Part shown: one piece after another, positions 8,253-15,054 of the stretch
How the letters are laid out: each line of letters starts with the position of its first letter
Position numbering within the stretch: the first letter of the stretch is position 1
Assembly: GCF_007859935.1 (NCBI RefSeq)
Contig: NZ_SJPO01000001.1
Coordinates: forward strand, 372,001 to 436,000
Length of the DNA: 64,000 nucleotides
Direction of reading: 5' to 3'
Source: Posidoniimonas polymericola
GTDB lineage: Bacteria; Planctomycetota; Planctomycetia; Pirellulales; Lacipirellulaceae
Position numbers and translations under genes: made by a program
Notes under the pieces: generated by a model
What the model was told of the DNA's origin: nothing
Seen by the model: only the letters and a program-made list of their open reading frames with translations
Database searches by the model: none

Positions 8253-9026
8253 GTGCTTGCCGCCTGCACGGGCTGCACCGGTTCGCGTTGGGGCCGCAGC
8301 CACCCCAGCTACGCGGCCAAGTACCCTCGCCACACCGGCAACCTGGCGCGGATGGCCAAGCAGGCGGTCGACGCCCGCCACGTCGCGGGCGAAACGGGTC
8401 TCTACTCGGGCGTGAGCGGACGCGACGAACCGGCTGGCGGGGCGGTTCACTTGGGTGGTTTTCACTATCCTGAGTACCTCAACGGCGCCGTCGAGACGCG
8501 GCTGGGAATCCAAGGGGTTGGGGTTCCGAATAAGGACTTCTTCTCCGGCGGTTTCGAGTGTGGAGCCCGGCTTCAATCGCCATCGCGGCTGGCGCCATTC
8601 GTTGGCATCGGCGGCTACGCAGGCGGCAACGAAAAAGACGACGGCCGCGACAACAACGGCAACGGCTACATTGACGAGGACTTTGAGAAGAACGACACCA
8701 GCTACGACGTCGCCGTGATCCCAGAGGTTGGCGTCCACTTTTGGACTACTCCCTACATTCGCACGTCGGCATCGGCGAGCTACTACGTCACCTCCGCCGG
8801 CGGTGATTCCGATTTCATGCTGTACGGCGTCAGCCTGTCGGTCCTGACCAAACCGAAGTCGCCTGCCTACACTGACCCAAGTGAGTTTTGCCCGATCGAT
8901 TGCGGCGACGCCACCGACAGCAGCGGGCTCTTCCCCGGCGAACTCTACCCCAGCGAGCCCTGGCCGCAGGCCGACTCCACCGAGCCGCCGCTCAACCCGG
9001 CCTACGAAGGCCTGCTCGATCCCTAA
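8253..9026 (+). CDS. Predicted lipoprotein, probably started upstream at an ATC codon
   Basis: The first standard start codon is GTG 8253 (VLAACTGCTGS), but that falls inside a lipobox (LAAC). In-frame codons upstream encode HPTFLSAALSCLVLAAC, a proper hydrophobic lipoprotein signal. No ATG, GTG or TTG exists between the preceding stop (8184) and 8253. An ATC at 8214 lies 9 nt after GGGAG (8200-8204) and is the best candidate start; CTG 8187 is another option. The mature part has an Asp/Asn-rich loop (GNEKDDGRDNNGNGYIDEDF) resembling a Ca-binding segment and a beta-rich body like an outer-membrane beta-barrel domain. Function unknown. Confidence 0.65.
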   Translation: MLAACTGCTGSRWGRSHPSYAAKYPRHTGNLARMAKQAVDARHVAGETGLYSGVSGRDEPAGGAVHLGGFHYPEYLNGAVETRLGIQGVGVPNKDFFSGGFECGARLQSPSRLAPFVGIGGYAGGNEKDDGRDNNGNGYIDEDFEKNDTSYDVAVIPEVGVHFWTTPYIRTSASASYYVTSAGGDSDFMLYGVSLSVLTKPKSPAYTDPSEFCPIDCGDATDSSGLFPGELYPSEPWPQADSTEPPLNPAYEGLLDP

Positions 9027-9076
9027 CCCGCCGCCTAAGGGCGAACCAAGCCCGCCATCCGGTTGTCCTCCCTCGC

Positions 9077-9820
9077 ATGTCCGAATACCGCTGGAACCAG
9101 TCCGACGCCGCCCGCGACTACGACGCCGCGGCGCCGGTGATTCACCCGCTCTACCTCGAACAGCACGCCGCGCTTGTCGACGCGTTGCCGTTTGACCCGC
9201 TCAAGGAGTTCCGCCTCTTGGACCTCGGCGGCGGGTCGGGCCGCCTGGCCGAGCGGGTGCTCGACCGCTTCCGCTACGCCACGGTGATCGTGCTCGACCA
9301 GTCGCAGCCGTTTGTGGGCCTGGCCCACGAGCGGCTCCGCCGCTTCGGCTCGCGGGCGAGGACCGTCTGCCGGCCGATGCAGGAAGCGTGGGGCGCCGAC
9401 TTGTCGCCCGCCGGGGCGCGGCTCGACGCGGTGGTCAGCACCTCGGCGATCCACCACCTGGAGTCGGCCGAGAAGCTGGAGCTGTTCCGCATGATCCGGG
9501 CCGCGCTCCGGCCGGGCGGCGTGTTCTTGAACGGCGACGAGCACCGCCCCGAGTCGGACGCCGAGTACCGCGCGCTGCTCGAGGAGTGGGGCCGTCACAT
9601 GGAGGAGGCGCACGCCTCGGGCGAGATCCCGGAGTCGTTTGGGCCGATCATCGAGAAGTGGCGGACCCGCAACCTCGAAGAGTTCGGCGGCCCCCGGTCA
9701 TCGGGTGACGACTGTCATGAAACGGTCGAGGGGCAGGCCGCGTTGCTCAGCGAAGCAGGCTTCGCCAGCATTGAGGTCCCATGGCACGAACGGCTGTGGG
9801 CCGTCACGGCAGCGTCGTAG
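9077..9820 (+). CDS. SAM-dependent class I methyltransferase
   Basis: The 247-residue cytoplasmic protein has a Rossmann-type methyltransferase core. Motif I is LLDLGGGSGRLAE near residue 49, an acidic strand end follows (VIVLDQSQPF), and the later motif VVSTSAIHHLE matches the IHH form common in small-molecule methyltransferases. GGVFLNGDEHRPES is the post-motif strand. The substrate cannot be read from the sequence. The ATG at 9077 was chosen because the N-terminal MSEYRWNQSDAARDYDAAA is typical of the family and upstream residues are low-complexity Arg/Pro. It ends 50 bp before the convergent rplU. Confidence 0.82.
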   Translation: MSEYRWNQSDAARDYDAAAPVIHPLYLEQHAALVDALPFDPLKEFRLLDLGGGSGRLAERVLDRFRYATVIVLDQSQPFVGLAHERLRRFGSRARTVCRPMQEAWGADLSPAGARLDAVVSTSAIHHLESAEKLELFRMIRAALRPGGVFLNGDEHRPESDAEYRALLEEWGRHMEEAHASGEIPESFGPIIEKWRTRNLEEFGGPRSSGDDCHETVEGQAALLSEAGFASIEVPWHERLWAVTAAS

Positions 9821-9869
9821 CGAGGGATTCTACGAAGCGTCGCGGCTCCGCCGCGCCTAGCAAATCAAG

Positions 9870-10181
9870 CTAGCTCTTGATGCCGCTGATCTTGATGGTG
9901 GTGAACAAGGCGCGGTGGCCGTTCTTGATGCGGCTGTTCTTGCGGCGACGCATCTTCATGACGTCGATCTTCTTGCCCTGCGTCGTGGCGACCACCTCGG
10001 CCGAGACGCTCGCACCGTCCACCATGGGGGCGCCCAGCGTGACCTTGTCGCCCGAGCCAACGGCCAGCACCCGGTCGAAGGTCAGGCTCTCGCCTTCCTT
10101 CAGTCCGCGATAATCAATGGCCAGCTGCTGGCCTTCTTCGACTTTGTATTGCTTGCCGCCGTCGGTGATGATCGCGTACAT
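9870..10181 (-). CDS. rplU: 50S ribosomal protein bL21
   Basis: The 103-residue protein begins MYAIITDGGKQYKVEEGQ and ends with the basic KMRRRKNSRIKNGHRALFT region that binds 23S rRNA, exactly the length and layout of bL21. The start at 10181 is fixed by family alignment; an in-frame extension to 10334 runs through repeat DNA and should not be translated. In most bacteria rplU is followed by rpmA (bL27). Here the next gene downstream is a convergent methyltransferase, so rpmA is not adjacent. Confidence 0.96.
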   Translation of the reverse strand: MYAIITDGGKQYKVEEGQQLAIDYRGLKEGESLTFDRVLAVGSGDKVTLGAPMVDGASVSAEVVATTQGKKIDVMKMRRRKNSRIKNGHRALFTTIKISGIKS

Positions 10182-10306
10182 GGCTAGGTTCGACTCGTAG
10201 GACGCTAGTAAAGGGCCCGCAAGGGACCGGTTGAGAATCTCAGATTTTAGCGGCGGATCGGCAACCTGTCGAGGGGCGATCGCCCGCGGACGGCCGCTGC
10301 CGGATC

Positions 10307-10351
10307 GACTTTTGTCCCTAATTCCGACATGCAATCATAGGGACAAAAGTC
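10307..10351. repeat. TTTTGTCC-type hairpin, copy 3
   Basis: GACTTTTGTCCCT (10307-10319) pairs perfectly with AGGGACAAAAGTC (10339-10351) around a 19-nt loop. It shares its core with the hairpins at 2081-2147, 2207-2278 and 10431-10470. It lies in the 593-bp gap (10182-10774) between rplU and rtcB, which otherwise shows a short duplicated CGCGGCAGGCCCCCC unit (10499-10529) and no gene. Confidence 0.85.
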
Positions 10352-10430
10352 CGGCCCCATTTCTCGCGGCGATCTCTGTAAGTTGTTTTTGTGGAGATGG
10401 TTACGGCGAATTCCGTGCGACGCCGGCTCC

Positions 10431-10470
10431 GACTTTTGTCCGATTCGGCTCGCTGGCCGGGACAAAAGTC
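10431..10470. repeat. TTTTGTCC-type hairpin, copy 4
   Basis: GACTTTTGTCC (10431-10441) pairs with GGACAAAAGTC (10460-10470), an 11-bp perfect stem with an 18-nt loop. It lies 80 bp after copy 3. The paired arrangement of two hairpins mirrors the pair at 2081-2278. Confidence 0.85.
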
Positions 10471-10774
10471 CCTTCTGCGTGTTGGTCCCACGGGCGCCCG
10501 CGGCAGGCCCCCCCCGCGGCAGGCCCCCCATTGCCCCGCCCCGTGCAACCATTGGAGCCGCCTTGGTGGCTCTTTTCTACCGAAATCCAGACAAGCCCTA
10601 GGGGCAGTTAAGCTTCGCTCACTACCGCTGTCGCGAACCCAGTAGCGGGCAACCGTGTCTAAGCAGCACCCGCCTGTGCGGCGGCGGGCCCTTTGAGTGG
10701 CCGCGCCGTGGCTCCCCTGCAATCAGAAACACAGCGACCCCAGCTAGCGACACTCCACCGCGGAGGGCCAAGCC

Positions 10775-11701
10775 ATGAAACTCACTAACCTATCGGCCGA
10801 ACCGACCGGCAAGCTCCACTCCTGGTTGCCGACCGACCTGGAGGCCGAGGAGGTCGTGTTCCTGCCCGACGCGTGCCCCGGCAAGTCGCCGCTGCCAACC
10901 GGCACGGCCGTGCTGACCCATCAGCCTGACTGGCGGCGGTTCGCGGTCTCCGACTGCGGGTGCGGCATGCGGCTGCTCCGCTCGGGCCTCGCGCCGGGCG
11001 AGCTCGACCAGCGGCGGTGGGACGCCGTAGCCGACCGGCTGCGCCGCAATAGGGGCCGCCTCGGCGACCTGGGCGGGGGCAACCACTTCCTCGACGCGCT
11101 CGAGCCGTACGACGACGGCCCGCTGTCGTTCCTGGTGCACACCGGCTCGCGGAACGAGTCGGGGCACGTCGACGACCTGGTCGGCTCGCCCGACCGGTTC
11201 GACGCCGAGTTCGACCGCAACGTCGACTGGGCGTGCGACAACCGCGCCGCCGTGCACGACGCGCTCGAGGCGGAGTTCGGCCCGCTCGAGCTGGTGCTCG
11301 ACCTGCCGCACAACACGTACGAGCGGCTGGCCGACGGCGGGGCCGTGATCCGCAAGGGCTCGGTGCGGGTCGAGCCGGGTGACCTGACGGTGCTGCCGTC
11401 GCACATGGCCGGCGACGTCGCGTTGGTCCGGGCCACCGCCGCGGTCGCGGGGACGCTCGACTCGATGAGCCACGGCACGGGCCGCAGCATGTCGCGGGCG
11501 GACTGCAAGCCGCTTGCCGAGCAGTACGACTTCGCCGCCCTCCGCGCCCGGGGGCTGCTGCCCACCGGGCTGGCCGACGCTTCGCTGCGGACCGACGGGC
11601 CGTTTGCCTACCGCGACCTTGACGACTGCCTGCGGCTGATCGACGGCTACGTCGAGACCGTCGCGCGGTACGCGGTGGTCGGGTACATGGGTCACCTGTA
11701 G
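10775..11701 (+). CDS. rtcB: RtcB-type RNA ligase (PrfH-associated, RtcB2-like)
   Basis: The 308-residue protein is shorter than canonical RtcB (about 400-480). All metal and catalytic positions appear present: SDCGCGM (C63), LGGGNHFLD (H104), VHTGSR (H122), LPHN (H179) and [10 protein letters not shown] (H233, the expected guanylated His). RtcB ligases join 2',3'-cyclic phosphate or 3'-phosphate ends to 5'-OH ends using GTP and Mn(II). The gene is followed 23 bp later by prfH. That pairing defines the RtcB2-PrfH module, reported to reseal 16S rRNA cut in the decoding centre and release stalled ribosomes. The precise substrate here is inference. Confidence 0.9.
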   Translation: MKLTNLSAEPTGKLHSWLPTDLEAEEVVFLPDACPGKSPLPTGTAVLTHQPDWRRFAVSDCGCGMRLLRSGLAPGELDQRRWDAVADRLRRNRGRLGDLGGGNHFLDALEPYDDGPLSFLVHTGSRNESGHVDDLVGSPDRFDAEFDRNVDWACDNRAAVHDALEAEFGPLELVLDLPHNTYERLADGGAVIRKGSVRVEPGDLTVLPSHMAGDVALVRATAAVAGTLDSMSHGTGRSMSRADCKPLAEQYDFAALRARGLLPTGLADASLRTDGPFAYRDLDDCLRLIDGYVETVARYAVVGYMGHL

Positions 11702-11724
11702 TCAACGAAGAAGGAGTCTTTGCG

Positions 11725-12357
11725 ATGGACAACCCGACCTGGCTGCTGGTGACCACCGGGCACGGTCCGGCCGAGTGCGAGCTGTTTGCGGCGCACCTGG
11801 TCGGCCTGATCAGCGCCGACGCCGAGTCGGCTGGCGTCGGCTGCGAGCTGGCCAGCACAACGGGCGGCGCGTGCGAGCGCGGCGTCGCCTCGGCGTTGTT
11901 GTCGTTGTCACGGGGCGATGTCGACGAGTTTGCGTCGCGTTGGGTCGGGACCCATCAGTGGGTCTGCCCCAGCCCGGTGCGCCCCCGCGCCCGCCGCAAG
12001 AACTGGTTCATCGGCGTCACCGCGCTGCGGGCGCCCCAGGCGCCCGCGTGGCGCGAGTCCGACCTGCGCGTCGACACGTTCCGCAGCTCGGGGCCGGGCG
12101 GCCAGCACGCCAACAAGTCCGACACCGCGGTCCGCGTGACGCACGTGCCGACCGGCCTGGCGGCGGTGGCGCAGGAGGAACGCTCGCAGCGCCGCAACCG
12201 CGACCTGGCGCTCGCCCGATTTGCCGAGCTGTTCGCGGCGCAGGGCGAACGCGGCCGCCGCTCCGCCGCGACCGAGGTCTGGCGCCAGCACGCGGCGCTG
12301 CAGCGCGGCGCCGCGGTCGCGGTCTACCAGGGGCGCCAATTCCAGCGACAAGCCTAG
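11725..12357 (+). CDS. prfH: Peptide chain release factor homolog PrfH
   Basis: The 210-residue protein retains the catalytic release-factor domain: [19 protein letters not shown] (G125-G126-Q127), then the basic [12 protein letters not shown] helix that enters the peptidyl-transferase centre. It lacks the codon-reading domain of RF1/RF2 and instead has an N-terminal segment of about 100 residues, as PrfH does. It should hydrolyse peptidyl-tRNA on ribosomes that cannot decode normally. AAGAAGGAGTC precedes the ATG as a Shine-Dalgarno sequence, and the 23-bp gap to rtcB indicates an operon. A strong palindrome (12443-12476) follows the stop. Confidence 0.92.
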   Translation: MDNPTWLLVTTGHGPAECELFAAHLVGLISADAESAGVGCELASTTGGACERGVASALLSLSRGDVDEFASRWVGTHQWVCPSPVRPRARRKNWFIGVTALRAPQAPAWRESDLRVDTFRSSGPGGQHANKSDTAVRVTHVPTGLAAVAQEERSQRRNRDLALARFAELFAAQGERGRRSAATEVWRQHAALQRGAAVAVYQGRQFQRQA

Positions 12358-12442
12358 TGGGCGTTCGTCGTACCAGACCCTGCGTGATGCTGGGGAGGGC
12401 ACAAACGGTTCCGGCGGGGCGCCCACAACGGGGCGTCAATAT

Positions 12443-12476
12443 GTCGAGCCCCGACCACAGGTGGTCGGGGCTCGAC
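12443..12476. terminator. Perfect 16-bp palindrome between convergent genes
   Basis: GTCGAGCCCCGACCAC (12443-12458) and GTGGTCGGGGCTCGAC (12461-12476) form a perfect 16-bp stem with a 2-nt loop. It sits between the prfH stop and the 3' end of the minus-strand acidic protein gene, the right place for a two-way terminator. No T-tract follows, so it could instead be a dispersed palindromic repeat. Confidence 0.6.
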
Positions 12477-12545
12477 GGGTTCCATTGATCACGGCTCGCG
12501 GGCCACAGTTCAAGGGTCGAGCGGTGAAGGCCCGATTCCCCGGGC

Positions 12546-13637
12546 CTAGACCATCGGCGCGGGATCGATGTCGCCGTAGAAGCCGGCAAACACGAAGTCG
12601 GCGAGCTTCTCTTCAAGCATGTCGTCGGCGACCGCCTGCGAGCCGTAGTCGCCTTCGTCGCCCGGCTTCGGGTCGACGACGCTCCCGCCCGAAATTGCGA
12701 ACGCGGGGACCTCGGCTCCGCCGCCCTCGCCGCCCGCTTCGTCGGACGCGGGGTCGCGATCGAAATCTCCAATCACGTCGGGAACGCCCAGCTTGTTGCT
12801 GTCGTCGTCGGTGTAGGGGGCGTAGTCGCCGTCGCCGGGCACGCAGCCCCCTTCATCCTCGCCCTCGACGCCCCATTCGACTTTCTCGTCATCCTCGCCA
12901 TTGTTGTCGTCGTCGTTGGTGTCGTCCCACGCCCACTCGACGGCGTCATCGCTGGGGTCGTCGCTGGAGTCGCCGCCGCTGTCGTCCGATGAGCTGTCCT
13001 CCCAGGCCCACTGGACTTCGTCGTCTTCCCATTCATCTTCGACGGTCTCGGCCCCAGTGAAGAAAATTTGCCCCTTGCTATTCCCCGACGCCCAACTGCG
13101 TGCGACAAGGTCCCCGTCCTCGTCTTCTCCATTGTCCCCACCGTTGCGGTAGACCTCCGCCCCATCCCACTGCAAGTCAAACCCGTCATCGGTCGATATC
13201 AGCCAGCGGTCGATGCCTGGGGACTTTGCCGAGACGTTGCCGTCCTGATCGAAACCGATCTCATCTCCCGGCTCCAGCCGCAAGCGGATCCGATAACCGT
13301 TCTTAGTCTGGACGTCATAGAATCCGTTGCCCAGGGGTTTGACCGGGTCGTCCTGCCGAAGCTGCGCGTCGCGATCGGCCGACAAGCCTCCCTTGGAGAT
13401 CTCAACGCTGAGGGCGGGCTTCAGCACTTGTTGGCCGCTTTCGCTATCAAGCGCGTGGTCCGCGATCGAATCGACCAGTTTTGACGGATCGAGGTCTTGG
13501 ACCATTGGCTGACCAACGTAGACGCTCGCGGCGAGCGCCTTCGGATCGACAGCTGGGGCGTCAACGCCCAGGTCGGCGGCCATCAGGACTCGGGTTTCGA
13601 GGGACTCAAGGGTGCGGAAACGGCGGTGCGAACTCAT
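12546..13637 (-). CDS. Acidic secreted/surface protein with planctomycete LE-x-LE-x-R leader
   Basis: The 363-residue protein starts MSSHRRFRTLESLETRVLMAAD, the leader typical of very large planctomycete surface proteins (compare LEPRxLLSA). The body is strikingly acidic, with runs of Asp/Glu/Ser from about 215 to 310. A Trp-centred unit recurs within it (DEVQWAWED, DAVEWAWDD, EKVEWGVEG). There is no membrane anchor or dockerin at the C-terminus. It may bind cations or sit in the cell surface layer; no enzymatic motif is visible. The start at 13637 was chosen because the leader begins there; the upstream in-frame extension is unrelated Pro/Arg-rich sequence. Confidence 0.75.
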   Translation of the reverse strand: MSSHRRFRTLESLETRVLMAADLGVDAPAVDPKALAASVYVGQPMVQDLDPSKLVDSIADHALDSESGQQVLKPALSVEISKGGLSADRDAQLRQDDPVKPLGNGFYDVQTKNGYRIRLRLEPGDEIGFDQDGNVSAKSPGIDRWLISTDDGFDLQWDGAEVYRNGGDNGEDEDGDLVARSWASGNSKGQIFFTGAETVEDEWEDDEVQWAWEDSSSDDSGGDSSDDPSDDAVEWAWDDTNDDDNNGEDDEKVEWGVEGEDEGGCVPGDGDYAPYTDDDSNKLGVPDVIGDFDRDPASDEAGGEGGGAEVPAFAISGGSVVDPKPGDEGDYGSQAVADDMLEEKLADFVFAGFYGDIDPAPMV

Positions 13638-14123
13638 GTTGGGATTCCGGTAGCAAGGAAGGGGGTGCGTCGGCGCCCTCGAACGAGGGTTCAGATCCCG
13701 CGGCACAAGGCTCTTACGAACGGGCCGCGGAGCTGTTACCGAAACCTCAATAATTCTTCCGACCAGGATGTGGCAGACGGCAGGCGCTGCCGTGTTTGAC
13801 GATGATTCTGCTGGAAAACGGCCTGTCGGCGCTGCGCACTCGGTGGCGATGAGGGGCGGCCGCGACAAACGTCCCTGGCGAACTGAGGTTTAGGGCAGGG
13901 TCCCCGTTCGCCTTGAACTGGCGGTGGTCTGGGCGCTCCAACAAGGAATGCTTGGCCACACTGTGTGTGCCATTCGGTGTTGGGAACCCGTCGGCGGAAA
14001 CTCCGCCGCCTTGTCGCCTTCTCCCGCGGTCTCCTGCCAACGCCGACCTGCTCACGATTCCCCAGAGTTCTCCTGCACGACCAAGCCGTGCGAGACCGGC
14101 GTCTGTTCGTGCGGCGTGTTCGT

Positions 14124-14262
14124 CGACGCGCGCAAGTTGCAGTCGCCAATCACGATCTAGGTCGCAGCGTTTGATTTCTTTGAAACCGTGATGGTAGACG
14201 CCGGCTTCCACCTGGGGTTGTTCGAGCGGTTTGAAGCGGCCGAGGTGTGCTTGAGCGAAGGC
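14124..14262 (+). pseudogene. Decayed remnant of a paralog of the STAS-like gene at 14517
   Basis: From 14174 the plus strand reads DFFETVMVDAGFHLGLFER, matching DFFETVMLNAGYNLRLFGS in the intact protein downstream. In another frame just upstream (about 14135-14173) it reads VAVANHDLGRSV, matching VALIPDPTDRSL. The two halves are out of register by one base, with no start codon and a different tail. The rest of the 879-bp gap 13638-14516 has lower GC than its neighbours and contains no gene I can support. Confidence 0.6.
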
Positions 14263-14516
14263 TCATTAAGTAGGCCTAAGGAGCACGCCCCGCTCAGCAG
14301 AGGTCGTCCAAAGGTCATCGTTGAACAGGCGCCCGCCGCGTGCGAGATCTTCGGAAACTGTTTCCTACTATCGCGTTGCTCGCAAGCCGCTTCCCAATTG
14401 ACGCAGAACGCGCGCGTCGAGGGGTTTCCGCCTAGCCGCCGCGCGGCAGGCCAGATAACGTTAAGGCAGACGGGGGGCGTCTGTCGTAGGTTTGTAGCGA
14501 TGGAAGGAGGGCCTGC

Positions 14517-14945
14517 ATGTCCCCAAGATTCTCGATACGTCTGCCAGAAGGGGGCCGGTACCTGGTAGCGGATGGCCTGCAAGGGCCCGTGACGTTTGAG
14601 GTCGGCGTCGAGATTGCACTCGGCCTGATCGCGGCCGACGAGCCGCGCCGTTGGCGACGCTACCTGGTCGACCTCCGCGGCGGTCCGACCGTTGCCTCGG
14701 ACGCCGAGAAGTACGCGTTCGCCTACCACAAGCTCGACTCGGTCGGCGCTCCGCGCGACTCAAGGGTTGCGTTGATCCCCGACCCGACCGACCGGTCGCT
14801 CGACTTCTTCGAGACCGTCATGCTGAACGCCGGCTACAACCTGCGGCTATTCGGCAGCGAACCGGACGCCGCCGCGTGGCTGCTGGCCGGGGACGACGCC
14901 GTGGAACGCCGCCCGGCAGGGCCGCCCCACCGCGACGCCAGCTAG
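14517..14945 (+). CDS. Small SpoIIAA/STAS-like protein
   Basis: The 142-residue cytoplasmic protein has alternating strands and helices: RYLVADGLQGPVTFEVGVEI, RYLVDLRGGP (an acidic strand end as in SpoIIAA-like domains), SRVALIPDPTDRSLDFFETV, then NLRLFGSEPDAAAWLL. The pattern resembles the SpoIIAA-like STAS domain found in many small bacterial proteins, but no phosphorylatable Ser can be assigned. The ATG is preceded by GGAGG (about 8 nt upstream), unusually clear for this window. A decayed relative lies just upstream. It is convergent with the RNase E/G gene, separated by a terminator hairpin. Confidence 0.65.
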   Translation: MSPRFSIRLPEGGRYLVADGLQGPVTFEVGVEIALGLIAADEPRRWRRYLVDLRGGPTVASDAEKYAFAYHKLDSVGAPRDSRVALIPDPTDRSLDFFETVMLNAGYNLRLFGSEPDAAAWLLAGDDAVERRPAGPPHRDAS

Positions 14946-14990
14946 AACCTGCCGCAGAAGGGCACACGGCAGAGCACGCGACAGAACACA

Positions 14991-15020
14991 CGGCGGTCGC
15001 CACGGACGTGGCGACCGCCG
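14991..15020. terminator. 13-bp terminator-like hairpin between convergent genes
   Basis: CGGCGGTCGCCAC (14991-15003) and GTGGCGACCGCCG (15008-15020) form a perfect stem with a GGAC loop. It lies between the ends of the STAS-like gene (plus) and the RNase E/G gene (minus) and could end both transcripts. There is no obvious T-tract on either side. Confidence 0.65.
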
Positions 15021-15054
15021 GTGCTGCTGACGCTTGCTGGACCGTGGGGCGTCG

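Noticed and set aside
6651-8738. 695-residue minus-strand frame over the TPR and lipoprotein genes
   Set aside because: Composition is Arg/Gly/Val-rich, and it is antisense to TPR repeats with good codon use. It also overlaps the end of fumC.
13680-13715. Possible tRNA from a GGGTTCAGATCCC T-arm-like string
   Set aside because: The T-stem is not complete, and no matching acceptor stem, D-arm or anticodon arm could be placed.
14188-14568. 126-residue plus-strand frame before the STAS-like gene
   Set aside because: Only its first part resembles the paralog; the rest is unrelated and overlaps the intact gene's start in another frame.
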